Shown here piece after piece: positions 11,391-22,430 of a stretch of DNA of 64,000 bases. The stretch's first letter is position 1; each line of letters starts with the position of its first letter. A program made the position numbers and the translations under genes. Source of the DNA: Castanea sativa (lineage: Eukaryota > Streptophyta > Magnoliopsida > Fagales > Fagaceae); the NCBI RefSeq assembly GCF_040712315.1, contig NC_134018.1, forward strand, positions 20,243,335 through 20,307,334, read 5' to 3'. The notes beneath the pieces are model-generated. The model had not been told where the DNA came from. It searched no databases and saw only the letters and a list, made by a program, of their open reading frames with translations.

Positions 11391-12664
11391 CTTTAGGAGG
11401 CAAAGGAACCTTCGGAGGTGCAGAATTCTTTGTACTTCGCTTTTGTATCTTTGACTGTATTCTTTTGTTATAGTCATTGAAAACATTTGGATTCTGCAAC
11501 TCCAATCTATCCCACACTGAAGTACCAAAAAAAAGAAAACATCCATGTTGACAAAGAAAGGATAAAATAATCTATATGAGTCTAATGAGTTCCTAAGATA
11601 TAATTGGTTACAGAACTAAACGCATAATGACTTGATTTCCTGCAGGTTCCATAAGTGAATACTTTCCTTTTCATTTCAATATGTTTCAAGCTTGTAAATT
11701 ATCTAAACTAATGACATTTTGTAATTTTCTACACATGAAGGGCAGTCATCTATATCCAGGGTTGTAAATAAGCTAAACTAAGCAAAGTATTAAAAGTGTA
11801 GGATTATTCATTTAATTTTCATTAAAAAATAAGTCAACTTCAAGCTCATCAACAAACCAAATAATTTGTTCAAGTTTGGTTAATGTCAAATAAATCCAAG
11901 CTTATTTATGAGCTACTTGATTAACTTAAATTTTTCTCATATATAGTAAACACCCACAACTAAATTTTTTTTATCTATTTGCAAATTTATGCTAATACTT
12001 AATAACTAAATTATAGTTGAAATTATATTACTTAAGTTGATTAAATAGATTTAAAATTTTTTTTTTTTTTATGAACTTATAAAACTTTGATTCACTTAGC
12101 TTGAATAGTAGAAACAATATATGTAATTTTTACTAACCATTTTTCTAAAAAATGAACTATGTATTATCTTACGAATTTGTTTAAAAATTTAAACAATCCA
12201 ATATTAAGTCTATATTTATTTAGGTATATTCACACATTTACGCACACATGTTTAAATCAAACCTCTTATACTTTGATTTAAACTTGGCTTGTGCACTAAA
12301 TTAACAAGCACGAACAAGTTTTTCTCAATGTCAAGCTCAACTTATTCATTATAAGTTATAGCTGAAGCATTAAGACTTGATCATGCAATTAATAGAAATT
12401 CTCACTTCAATTTATGTTACAAGCAACCAGGATTGTAAAGAATAAAAATAATAATTTGATCAAGAAATGATTAGATGCAAACAACTAGAAAGGTAACAAG
12501 ATGCATACCCAAACCTACAGCTTGAGGGTGTACTTTTGCATGAGTTGAGATGTACTCTACTGCTTCATTTTTACTCATATCTAATAGCAATGAGTATTTT
12601 ATCGCAATTACGAGCTGAGAGCCATTTCACAAAATTAGCACATTCGAGATATCTAAGAATGCAC

Positions 12665-12698
<34 letters not shown>

Positions 12699-12842
12699 AT
12701 GAACATTTACATGATCGATTTTTGCGTCTATAAAAAATCGTGTGGGTCCACTTGAAGTAAATGTTGAATCTGAGTTTGCAGTTGGATTTCTTTTGCGCTT
12801 TCCTAGTGGTACATTTTCTCCTTCCATCCTTGTGCATAACAT
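11391..12842 (-). CDS. Plant-specific TIGR01589-like domain gene (three coding exons seen)
   Basis: Exons on the minus strand are 12711-12827 (39 codons from ATG 12827; an in-frame ATG also lies at 12842), 12509-12614, and 11391-11516. Introns are 12615-12710 (GTAAAT...CAG, 96 bp) and 11517-12508 (GTATGC...TTCAG, 992 bp). Phases 0 and 1 agree at both joins, which strongly supports splicing. Exon 1 is basic and Ser/Thr rich (GKRKRNP). Exon 2 carries YSLLLDMSKNEAVEYISTHA, and exon 3 starts VWDRLELQNPNVFNDYNKR. This arrangement matches the short helical domain of uncharacterised plant proteins (TIGR01589). Function is unknown. After PPLPPKG-type residues a GTAATTT donor suggests one more exon that I cannot place; without splicing, the frame ends at 11335. 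It is the best candidate for a real host gene here. Confidence 0.62.
12669..12696. repeat. (GA)n microsatellite inside intron 1 of the TIGR01589-like gene
   Basis: About 14 GA units fill nearly a third of the 96-bp intron, starting about 14 bp from the splice donor on the minus strand. Confidence 0.95.
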
Positions 12843-14939
12843 GTTCAAAATGCTAGCAAAATAAATCACTCTAAATTGAATAGGTGAAAAAACATAGTCA
12901 ATTAATGATATTGTCGGTCTTTCCCTCATGAAAAGAAAGGTTAGAGTCCCTTCTCCCACATGTTTCAAGAAAATAAATATATCACTTTTTGATTTTGGCA
13001 TGGAGCCAAGTGTAGCAACTAGCAACATGGAGCCACTCTTGCAGTGTTGGTGGAAGCTACAAAACACCACATTGTTGGAATAAATTACTATTTTTCTCTG
13101 AATTAAATTAAATAACGCTAAGCAATATTGAAATTTAAAAAGGCACCATCCTTCTATTAAAAAATCACCCAAGTAACAAGAAAATAACAAATCAAATTTT
13201 ACGTGAAAAACGGGAAAAAATCATGAGAAAAATTAATCCATTCTATTATAATAGAACAGTTACTATGATATTATGTTTATGCTTATAGTTTGAGTTCACA
13301 ATACCGTATAATTTATCTATAATTTATATAAATATGAAAACATACCGTATAATTTTCCACATCATTATGCCAATATATTTTTTAATTAAAATATATTTTA
13401 TATTTAAATCCTTTATTAAAATCTTAGTACATCATATTTTCTTTAAATGATTGCATATGTAGTTTTATTTACAAACACAATTATTAACCTAATTTTATAA
13501 TATATAATTTCATAAACAAATATAATTATAATTATCGAATTTCATAAAAAAAGAAGAAGAGAAAACATCATATTTAGCAGTATCAACTAAAATAATGCTA
13601 TTCAAACCTTCAGGCGTATATTGGAAGTCTAAATTTTTTTTGGTAGGTAGTACTTTTATATATGTATATTAAGAATCAGCAGTATGGTAGACTAATTGAT
13701 TAACAACCTTAAAAAAAAAAAAATGCACCATTGACCCATTGTCAGAAAGGGCTCCTACGAGATTATAGAAACATATCCTATTAAATTATGTAGAACTACC
13801 ACCCAGTCCCACGTTGGAATTTCCCAGAAACATTGAATATCAGGATTCCTAAATTTATGTTTCTCCAAAAAAAAAAAGAGTAAATAAATAAAAGGATTTC
13901 TAAAATTTGTTTTTTTATTACTTGAACATAATAAGAGTGAAAGAAAGAAAGTATAGCCTTAAAATTTATTGTCCTAGAATTTTATGATACATATTTAATT
14001 TCTAAATTATTTCTTGAATAATGTGTGTTGATAAGATTTGTGAAACCTAATATATTGAAGGAGGATTCTCAAACTATTTCACATAGTTTATAAACAAAAA
14101 GTACAGAAAATAAAAAAGCATCTCCACTGAGTGAATAAATTGGGCAATATGCTAAGTTGAACCACAACAAGAAGTTGAAATAAATAAAACAGCTACAAAG
14201 ATTCTTACTTGCGAGTCTTTAAAGAATTTGGAGGCCGAATTCTGTAAGAAACTCTATTATGAATGATGAATGAGACTAGTGATAACTGATAACCTATATA
14301 TACATTGTAAAGTCGGGGCTTGTATTGCCAACCCCAAGTCGGACACTTTTTTTTTTTTTTTTTTGCTAATCAAGTTGGTCACTGTAAAGACCATATACAA
14401 TTCGTATTTGGAAAACCCCAATAGCCAACTTTACCACACACACACACACACACACATATCTATAACAAAACTTAGATATAATACCTTAAGTGCTATATAC
14501 CTTCCTTCTTATGAAAAAAAATTTACATAGTAGAATTTTAAAAGGAAAACCTAAGGAACAATACTATATTTAAGTTTTGCTCATAAAACGAACTTAAATA
14601 TTTTTTCTTTTTCTTGGCTTCTCGTGAAAAATTAGAAATTAAAAAGAAAAAAAACCACAAAAGCTAGCTATATGTGATAATTACAGATTAGAATATAAAG
14701 AGTAATTATAAAAAGAGAGACAAAATAGACTTGCAAAATTATCTGATCTCCTTAAATCTACTTTTTAAATTGTATCATAAATTAAAAAAAAAAATCATAA
14801 ATCTATCATAACAAATCCTCATATTAATCTACTTTTTCTGGTTATTATTGATTTTGTCATGTTTTGCCCCTTTATAAATCATTTGATTGAAATTTGTTTC
14901 TTGAGTTTCTTATAATCTATGTGCAAACTGTCCATTTGA
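12843..14939. other. AT-rich intergenic stretch
   Basis: Upstream of the minus-strand gene. The frame stays open on the minus strand to 13190, but codon content is not convincing and it probably represents 5' UTR or intron. It has long A/T runs, a (CA)n tract at 14434-14456, and no transposon ends or RNA genes that I can support. Confidence 0.4.
14434..14456. repeat. (CA)n microsatellite
   Basis: Eleven to twelve uninterrupted CA units. Confidence 0.95.
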
Positions 14940-15330
14940 CCTTCATAAGATAAGTATAGTTGATTTTTGTCACACTAAAACAGATATATTCATGAATAAA
15001 CCAAATTATTTGTGATCCATGTTTAGTTATAATGTATTTATGTGTATAGATGGTGTTTTTAGTAATCCTGAGGACCCACTTATTAGCTGTTTAAACACGC
15101 CTTTTGAATCAGTTTGGATTTGGATTAGGAATCTTTTAGATCATGAAGGATAGAAGTCTTTTTGAAGAGAAATGTGTCAGCTACTTCGATATTTTTAGTT
15201 GGTTGATGCAGAGCCAGAACCTGTTAGTTCCTCCATTGCAATTGTAAAGGGGATTCGAATTTATCCAACAAGTATGTTCCTACATGGAACCATGAATGGA
15301 CAGGTTTCCCATTCAACTAATTCTTAAACT
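14940..15330 (+). repeat. Dispersed segment, copy 2 of 3, with exon-like pieces
   Basis: The longest copy. After an acceptor-like GTGTATAG the frame reads DGVFSNPEDPLISCLNTPF and stays open to a stop at about 15150. A second acceptor-like TTTTTAG at about 15200 is followed by a 24-codon open piece (EPEPVSSSIAIVKGIRIYPT) ending at GTATG. These look like exons of a protein-coding gene that I do not recognise. Copies 1 and 3 preserve only parts of it. Confidence 0.45.
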
Positions 15331-15479
15331 TCTTCAATATTTTAATAAACTTGATTAATGCTTTTGCTACTATTTTCTACGTCTTTTGCCTACTTTTACA
15401 CTATAGACACCCAGTGTGAAAATGTTACTCACTTTGGTATCTTGATTCATATGACTTTAAACTATAGTGTGTAAAATCA

Positions 15480-15632
15480 CTCTTAATCTCTCAAATGAAT
15501 CTCTCTCAATCTCTCAAATGAATCTCTCTCAATCTCTCTGTAACTAGAAACGAAGAACAGAGACAAGAAAATGAATTGGAAGAACTCTATTATTACTGAT
15601 ATGAAAGAGTACAATACAATACATCAACAAGC

Positions 15633-15633
<1 letters not shown>
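15480..15633 (-). mobile_element. Probable copia LTR remnant (3' side of the copia fragment)
   Basis: On the minus strand it reads TTGTACTCTTTCATATCAGTAATAATAGAG and then CT/GA-rich repeats. This is similar in style to the polyadenylation part of plant copia LTRs, and the position directly after RNase H fits. Two copies of AATCTCTCTCAATCTCTCAA lie at 15484-15530. No clear LTR end is seen. Confidence 0.4.

Positions 15634-15678
<45 letters not shown>
15634..15678. repeat. (AT)n microsatellite breaking copia RNase H
   Basis: About 22 AT units directly follow the codons for a WSAKKQ motif. They replace the last RNase H residues. Confidence 0.95.
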
Positions 15679-15681
<3 letters not shown>

Positions 15682-17735
15682 GTGCATTGCTTCTTAGCAG
15701 ACCAAGTAATAGGGGAATTACCAAGAAACACAACCATGCCAGTGATAGAACATCTGTCCACAGGATCCCCAACCCAATCAGCATCACTATAAGCAGACAA
15801 GGAAATGGGCCTTGGAGTAAATGTAATTCCAAAATGAAGGGAACCTTGAAGATATCTCAAAATCCTTTTAGCAGCTTGAAGGTGATTTTGAGTAGGATTG
15901 CACATATGTTGACAAGCCTGTGGGACATCAAAAGAAAGATTCGACCTAGTGAAGGTGAGGTATTGTAAAGCCCCAACCAGACTTCTATAGGACTTCGGAT
16001 CAGACAACAGTGGGCTGTCATTAGGAAGGAGATGTTGATTAGGGGAACATGGGGTCTTACAAGGCTTGCAATCTATCATGCCAAATTTTTGAAGTAGATC
16101 AGAGGCAAATTTGGACTGATGCACAAACAAACCAGTAGTGGTATAAGCAATTTGGAGACCAAGAAAGTAGTGAAGCAATCCAAGATCCTTGAGGTCAAAC
16201 TCTGAGCCCAAAAGCTTGATGATGGAAGAAACAAATGAAGAGCTGTTACCAGTGATGATAATATCATCTACATAGAGCAACAGATACACAATGAAAGAGT
16301 GATACTTCAAGATGAACAAATTACCACCAGCAGCTGAAGCATAGAACCCACATGAAGCAGCTGAGAGGTAAATCTTTCAAACCAAGCCCTAGGAGCTTGT
16401 TTGAGACCATAAAGAGCTTTGTGAAGAAGGCACACATGGTGAGGAAAAGCAGGATCAACATAACCTTGAGGTTGAGCCATAAAGACCTCTTCCTTAAGAA
16501 CACCATGTAGAAAAGCATTTGAAACATCTAATTGTCTCAATTCCCAACCATGTTGCACAGCTAATGCAAGAAGTCTTCTAACAGTAGCAGGTTTGACAAT
16601 TGGATGAAGGTTTCATCATAATCCAACCCATACTGTTGTAGATAGCCCATAGCCACCAATCTGGCCTTATACCTTGCAATAGAACCATCACTATGCCTTT
16701 TAAGTTTATAAACCCATTTGCAGGTCACAACATTCTTATGTGGAGGAAGAGGAACCAAAGACCAAGTGTGCTGCTTCTGTAAAGAGTGAAACTCAGCATC
16801 CATGGTAGCCACCCATTGAGGATGCTTAGAAGCAATGTTGAAGGAAGGAGGTTCTGCCTCAATATAGTCACATTGGACCTGCATAACTCTAGGATTATAT
16901 ATTCCATGCTTAGACCTTGTGATCATGGGATGAGCATTAGTAGAAGAAGGAACAAGACCAGTGGACACATGATTGGACGGGGATAAAGGAGGTTGGACAG
17001 AATCTGGAAGCACAAGTAAAGAAGGAATAGGTGTAGCAGACACTGAGGAAGGGGTGTCAATAGGAGCAGGAGCAACAGGAATAGGACTGGAAGAAGAAAG
17101 AAATGATGGAAGTAAAGAAGAGACCAAATCAGCATTTGATGGAAGGGAAGAAGAGTTAGAAGTAACAACAGATGTAGAGGGAGCAAAAGTAGGAAGAGGA
17201 GACACAGGAAGAGACAACCAATCAGACAAGAAAGAAGAAAAAAGGAACATGAGGATTAGTAAGATGAGGATTAGTAGCAAAAGGAAAAAGAGTCTCATTA
17301 AACAGAACATGACAAGCAATATATATCCTGTTTGGAGTAGGATCAAGACAAATGTAACCTTTGGACATGGGAGGATAGCCAAGAAATACACAGGGTGTAG
17401 AGCTAGGCTGTAATTTGTTCTTATTATAGGGTCTCAAGAAAGGATAGCAAGCACACCCAGAAGCTTTAAGAGCATGAACAGATGGAGTTTTCGAAAATAA
17501 TTTCTCCCAAGGAGAATGAAATCCTAAACAGAAGAAGGAAGCTTATTAACAAGGTAAGTTGCAGCTGTGAAAGCATAGGACCAGAAATTGAAAGGCAGAT
17601 GTGATTGATAAAGGAGAGCAAGAGCAGTTTCAACATGTCTATGTTTCTTTTCTAAAATGCCATTCTGCTCAGGGGTTTGAGGGCAAGAAGTTTGATGGAG
17701 AATACCATGGGCAGAGCAATAGGATTGAAATTGAA
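15679..17735 (-). pseudogene. Copia pol fragment: integrase C-terminus, reverse transcriptase, RNase H
   Basis: On the minus strand, integrase starts in mid-domain (Pro-Glu-Gln-Asn-Gly with the catalytic Glu, then a PFNFWSYAF motif). It continues through the GCACYPFLRPY and FLGYPP region, a Pro/Ser-rich linker, RT ([51 protein letters not shown]) and RNase H (SYRSLVGALQYL, YSDADWVGD). Frameshifts at about 16600 and 16340 and several stops break it. Ty1/copia pol copies and integrates element RNA. No protease or gag of this element precedes it; instead it is joined in the same orientation to the gag at 17736. Confidence 0.92.
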
Positions 17736-18451
17736 TTGCCTGGTGATGTAGGACTTCATCTTAGAATCTTCATCGTCTGAAGACTCTTCTGTCTCACTGC
17801 TCTTGGCCTTCAGTGCCATATTCTTGCTCTTGCTCGTTTTTTCGATTCTAGACAAACCCAACTCGTAGGTCTGTAGATTTCCAACCAGCTCTGTTAAAGG
17901 AATTTTATCAATATCCTTTGATGTCTCAATTGCAGTGATCTTGGCATGAAATCTTTCGGGCAGAGATCTGAGCACTTTTCTCACAATCTTAGGTTTTGAG
18001 ATAGTTTCTCCAAGATTAAAAGCAGAGTTCACTATGTCCTTGAGTTTAGCATAGAACTCATCAAATGACTCAACCTCCTCCATCTTTATCTCTTCGAAGC
18101 TTGTAGTGAGCCTCTGCAGCTTCGAATCCTTGATAGCTTTTGTTCCCTCATAGGTTGTCTAGAGAATGGTCCATGCTTCCTTTGCAGTTTCAGTGGAGGA
18201 TATCTTATTGAATTCCTCATTTGTGACTGCACTAACAAAGCATTTAATGCTCTGCTGTTGAAATTTTCTGCCTTGATCTTTGCCTCATCTCAATTTGTCG
18301 GCGTTTCCTTTGGCTTGGTCTAGCCAATCTCTACAGCTTGCCACACCTTCTCATCTAGTGACTGCAAGAAAGCTATTATGCGTACTTTCTAGTATGCATA
18401 GTTAGTCCCATCAAATAAAGGAGGGATAATAAGAGATTGTCCTCTATCCAT
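17736..18451 (-). pseudogene. UBN2-type copia gag, 3' end fused to foreign integrase
   Basis: Reads from ATG 18451 (Met-Asp-Arg-Gly-Gln-Ser, then LIIPPLFDGTNYAY), through SLDEKVWQAVE and an ESFDEFYAKLKDIVNSAFNL block, to KALKAKSS and SKMKSYI. The arrangement and sequence are those of UBN2 gag proteins of copia elements. In-frame stops (Trp to stop) and a frameshift lie upstream of 18083. At about 17733-17742 the frame passes from gag into integrase through a shared CAATTCAA stretch. A close relative of the same gag lies at 24134-25239 and continues there with a zinc knuckle, which shows what was lost here. Confidence 0.85.
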
Positions 18452-18507
18452 GACAACAGGGGTCAATGGATCACATACAAGGATTAAACCCTAATTAGAG
18501 TGTGCCT

Positions 18508-18519
18508 GCTCTGATACCA
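18508..18519 (-). other. Primer-binding site (initiator Met tRNA type)
   Basis: Minus-strand TGGTATCAGAGC, two bases after the LTR end, is the usual copia site complementary to the 3' end of initiator tRNA-Met. Confidence 0.9.
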
Positions 18520-18521
18520 CT

Positions 18522-19904
18522 TGATAGGCCAAAAATGTATTGACCCCTTATGATGGATTAAGTTGATTAATTATCCAAGTTTATTAATTAATCAATTTAA
18601 CATATAAAAATGTGGTAGCACAAACAAATCACCAATAAACTAAAGTGCAGCGGAAAATAAATTGACATGGTGATTTGTTTACGAATGGGGAAAACCTCCA
18701 AGGCAAAAACCCCACCGGGTGATTTTAAGGTCACCACTCCCAAGAATCCACTATTATCACAATAAGCGGTTACAAGTAAAGGAATCCCAGTACCTTATAC
18801 CAACCTACAGTTGAACCCTTACCCCAATACCTAATTGGACTTGTTTTGTAGTGACAATCTCTCTTTTTCAATGCACGGCTCCCAATATGTGACTAACCAA
18901 TTGCGCGGATCCCAGTACGCGACTTCAATCACCAACTTGAGAAAGATGTTGGCTGCAAAGTTCTTCAGTTCATCCTCACAATGAAGAACAAGAAGATGCT
19001 TGGTTACAAACCCCTATGGTGTAAAGACACATCAGCTTCTTCACAAAGAGATGAACTAGGGCAAACTTTATCTCCGGTTACAAATTGCTTGAACAAACTT
19101 TGCTCAATGCTTGTGCAACTTGTGCTTACTTTGACGGCCCTTAAAATAATCTTTTTATATGTCTAGGGTTATGAGAAAAGAATGCCCAAAAACATGTCCA
19201 CGTATTAGAATAAAAATAGTACTGAAAAACTGTTTTTCCTTAATCTCGACAGCTAGAGGTGTCGAGGTTCTGTCGAGCAGCTATCGAGCCACAGGGCTGG
19301 AACAGCTTCTTAAAGCTCGATAGATGCAGCTGTCGAGCTTTAATGAAGAGCACTTCTCAGCTTGTTTCTTGGACAAACTTGCATGGCTTTAACACTTGAT
19401 CTTGAAACCTTGTTTCTTAAAGTATCAAAAACATCCTAGATCTACCCAATTACAAGTAAAGTGCATTTTGTCAAAGGATTAGCCAATTACATAAAATAAT
19501 GACATCTGTTCTTAATAATTGAACCACATATGTCCTAATAAGCCAAAACATGTGTTCAAAGATTGGATTGAATCTAGCTCTGAAAAATTGAATTTCATAA
19601 ACCTCGATAGATAGGGTGTCTATCGAGCAGCTGTTGAGCATCGGGCAAAGACTACCTTTTTAACCTTGATAGATTCTATCTGTCGAGATAGTTGTCGAGC
19701 ATTAAAATCCAGCACTTCTTCACTTGTTTCTTGGACAAACTTGTATGGCTTTAACACTTGAACTTGAAACCTTGTTCCTTGAACACATCCTAGATCTATC
19801 CAACTACAAGATCTATTCAATTACAAGTAAAGTGCGTTCTGTCAAAGGATTAGCCAATTCTATATTGACATATGTTCCTAACATGATTCACATATGTTCT
19901 AACA
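18522..19904 (-). mobile_element. LTR B (1,383 bp) with internal duplication
   Basis: The minus strand starts TGTTAGAACATATG at 19904 and ends CTATCA at 18522. It is homologous over most of its length to LTR C (25311-26320). It is about 370 bp longer because the part carrying the TCGATAG motifs and the TTGTTTCTTGGACAAACTTG phrase occurs twice (about 19190-19550 and 19551-19904). It is flanked on the upstream side by a polypurine tract and on the downstream side by a primer-binding site, so it sits between two internal regions. Confidence 0.88.
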
Positions 19905-19918
19905 ATCTCCCCCTTTGG
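19905..19918 (-). other. Polypurine tract of element C
   Basis: Minus strand CCAAAGGGGGAGAT lies directly against the LTR start TGTTAG. It would prime plus-strand DNA synthesis. Confidence 0.9.
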
Positions 19919-20584
19919 CAATCCGTGACAAAACCACAACAAACAAATGAACATATGAGAGAAGTCATAAAACACTCAACTCATATTCACTTATTGAATA
20001 AAATAAAATCTATCTTAATACAAACTCTTGAAAAACTTTGCGAGAAGAGAGTTTATGGCAAGAAGACTTTGACAACTTGTATTTCTGAAACACTTTAAAA
20101 AAAACTCATCAAGGCATCTTAGTGTGAAATAGAAATAAAAGATTGCATACAATAAATAACATGTGCATAAGGAGAGAAAAGAAAAAACACATGTAAAGAT
20201 AAGTGAATAACATACATCAACATATATAAACTTAAATATAAGTACAATGTATGTCAAATGGTCAAAGACCAATATACATGAGGTAAATGTAAAAGAAAGA
20301 GAAGAAAATATATAAAAACCTCACTACATCCCTAAAAAAAATGGACACTCCCCCTAACAAAGATATCCTATGCTAACTCTCCCCCTATGTATATGACTAC
20401 TCTCATATCAAAACTACTCCCCCCTTTTTGTCATGAGTGACAAAGGGTAAGTACATCAAGTAGACATCTCATAATCACTAGACGAGCTAGCACCATCATC
20501 CTCATCAGCATCATCACTCTCATCCTCTGAAGCTGGTGGAGATAGAGAAGAAGCAACAGTGAAACCACCCATGGCAGCCTATCG
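19919..20584 (-). other. Non-coding 3' region of element C
   Basis: Several G-rich minus-strand tracts (20340-20440, including one next to a GACAAAAAGGGGGG stretch) resemble extra polypurine tracts. The rest is AT-rich with no ORF. Confidence 0.5.
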
Positions 20585-21560
20585 TCATGCAATATGACCA
20601 ACATGGGTGTTCACCTGGCACAACTCATCACTAAGTGTGTCAAGGTGAGCACTCCACCCACAGAAGACGAAGGAGCAGAAGAAGCTGGAGGAGCCAACGT
20701 CTCGATCCGTGGCCGCCTTGATCGAAGCTGAGCCTCGCTCCATCGTATAGTAGCAGCGTCTATAGCACACATGATAGAAAAGTGTGTAGACTCTAGATAG
20801 GAGACAGAAAAATGGTGAAGGATTCGCATGATAGCCGAAGGAAAAATGAGCTTATCATGGGTCACTGTATCCTTATAGACATCGATAAGGGATAGAATGA
20901 AGTGAGAATGGAAGTCAATAGAAATGTCCTCTAAGAGGGATAACAAAATTTGAGCATGAGGCTCTGTGATGTGATGGAGTTATAGTGAGACAAAGGATGA
21001 AAAATGAATGTCATCACCATGTTAAGGAATCTTGGACCTTTTGCAAAGCTCGAGTAAGGGGTGTTTTGACAGTCACCCCAAGATGAAGGTATCTCACAAA
21101 AGAGAGACGAGAGTTCGTCTTTAAACATAGTCTTAAGACGATCGCAGCCAGGGTAGTCAGGATGCACTACCCTAGGAATGTGTAGTACCTCAAATATAAG
21201 ATTCGTAGTAATTACCATGCGTGTACCTTGAATGCGAGTGACAAACTTAGGTACTGAAGTATCAACTTCGTGCATATTGGAGTAAAACTCCTATATGATC
21301 ACAAAGGGGCACGTGATCGGGATGCCACATAATGACGTCCAACCCTGACTGTAGATGACAGTGGGAAGGTCAATATTGAAAATTTCTGATAGGATGACTC
21401 GGCGTTCCAAATGAATGCCTCGTAGAGAAAAGTTCTTTGAAAAGTTCTTTCAGGCTTTATTATCACGGAACCATAAGTGAGAAGGAGTGGTGTCAGAAGA
21501 AGTGGATGCCCCAGAACGAAGAGGGTTTTGGGATGGAGTGGATTTGCGTTTAGGTGCCAT
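20585..21560 (-). pseudogene. Putative plant transposon protein domain (PF20167-like) ORF
   Basis: Begins at ATG 21560 with a basic leader (MAPKRKSTPSQNPL), then continues in one frame with a TGA at about 21450 and a TAG at about 21290. Recognisable pieces are EVDTSVPKFVTRIQGTRMVI, HIPRVVHPDYPGC and KDELSSLFCE. A frameshift near 20950 is followed by SLLEDISIDFHSHFILSLID, TVTHDKLIFPSAIMRILHHF and MCAIDAATIRWSEAQLR. This matches the putative plant transposon protein family as I remember it. Such ORFs sit between gag and the 3' LTR in large plant retroelements and their role is unknown. At least three lesions make it a pseudogene. Confidence 0.65.
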
Positions 21561-21574
21561 AGAGCATACTAATG

Positions 21575-21578
<4 letters not shown>

Positions 21579-21610
<32 letters not shown>

Positions 21611-21630
21611 ACACACACACACACACACAC
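21579..21630. repeat. Compound microsatellite (GA)n(CA)n
   Basis: About 14 GA units then about 12 CA units, about 20 bp upstream of the ATG of the transposon-protein ORF. Confidence 0.95.
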
Positions 21631-21929
21631 AGAAAAGCACCAAACAAATCAATATATAAAAAATATAAAGAATTGAAGGTACGTATGCATGAAAATGTGA
21701 CATGCAAACTTAAAAACATCATGGGCTCAGCCCAATCCAAACCTACTAGCACACATCATTGCAACAAAGTAAACCCAAAACTTAGGTCAAAATGCATGAA
21801 ATGTATGATAAAAAGATAGAAAGAAGATCATACCAGTGTAAAAATGCCAGGATTAGACCGAAGAATGAGTGGGGAATGTGAAGAGGTTGAGTTTGAGGAG
21901 TTTTGGAGTGAGAGAGGTGAGATTCTATC

Positions 21930-22260
21930 GAGAGAGATCGAAGAAAATGAGAGAAATTTTGCGCTGACCGTAAATATAGAGGATCATAAAGCTCGACAGA
22001 TCGAGAGGTGTCGAGATTTAAAATGCGTGAATCAGCTATCGAAGAGCTATCAAGGATCTGTCGAGAGGTGTCCATAGCAAAAGGGGCTCGATGGATCGAG
22101 AAGCTATCGAGCATCTATCGAAAGGTTAGAAACTTCCTTGATGGATCGAGTAGCTATCGAGAAGCTATCAAAAATGCGATAAAAAGAAGCTGAAGGGGCT
22201 CAATAGATAGCTTAGCTGTCGAAAGGTGTCGAATAGCTGTCGAGATTGCTGAAAAATAGT
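21930..22260. repeat. Cluster of CTATCGAG / TGTCGAG motifs
   Basis: About 15 copies of the related words CTATCGAG, TGTCGAG, GATCGAG and CTCGATGG in irregular units of about 55-65 bp. The same words occur in LTR B (19245-19350, 19600-19710), LTR C (26028-26130) and the LTR fragment at 44525-44610. Many are partly palindromic. Confidence 0.8.
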
Positions 22261-22385
22261 TTTTCAGGAAGAGAAAAAACATAGATACAAATGCAATTAA
22301 GCATGCTTCACAACCAAGGATCCAAATAACATTTTAAGCTCTCAAAAGCATCTCTCAACAAGAAAAATGTCAAGCATATAGATCT

Positions 22386-22387
<2 letters not shown>

Positions 22388-22424
<37 letters not shown>
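22388..22424. repeat. (CA)n microsatellite
   Basis: About 18 CA units. Confidence 0.95.

Positions 22425-22430
<6 letters not shown>

Noticed and set aside
12843..13190. Upstream extension of exon 1 of the TIGR01589-like gene
   Set aside because: The frame is open, but the residues are hydrophobic and random-looking and the family start fits the Met at 12827 or 12842.
15593..15832. Frames rich in Tyr-Ile repeats (also at 53402-53753)
   Set aside because: They are translations of (AT)n microsatellites, not proteins.
16786..17413. Plus-strand open frames opposite copia pol
   Set aside because: They mirror the Ser/Pro-rich linker on the other strand. The minus-strand homology is clear.
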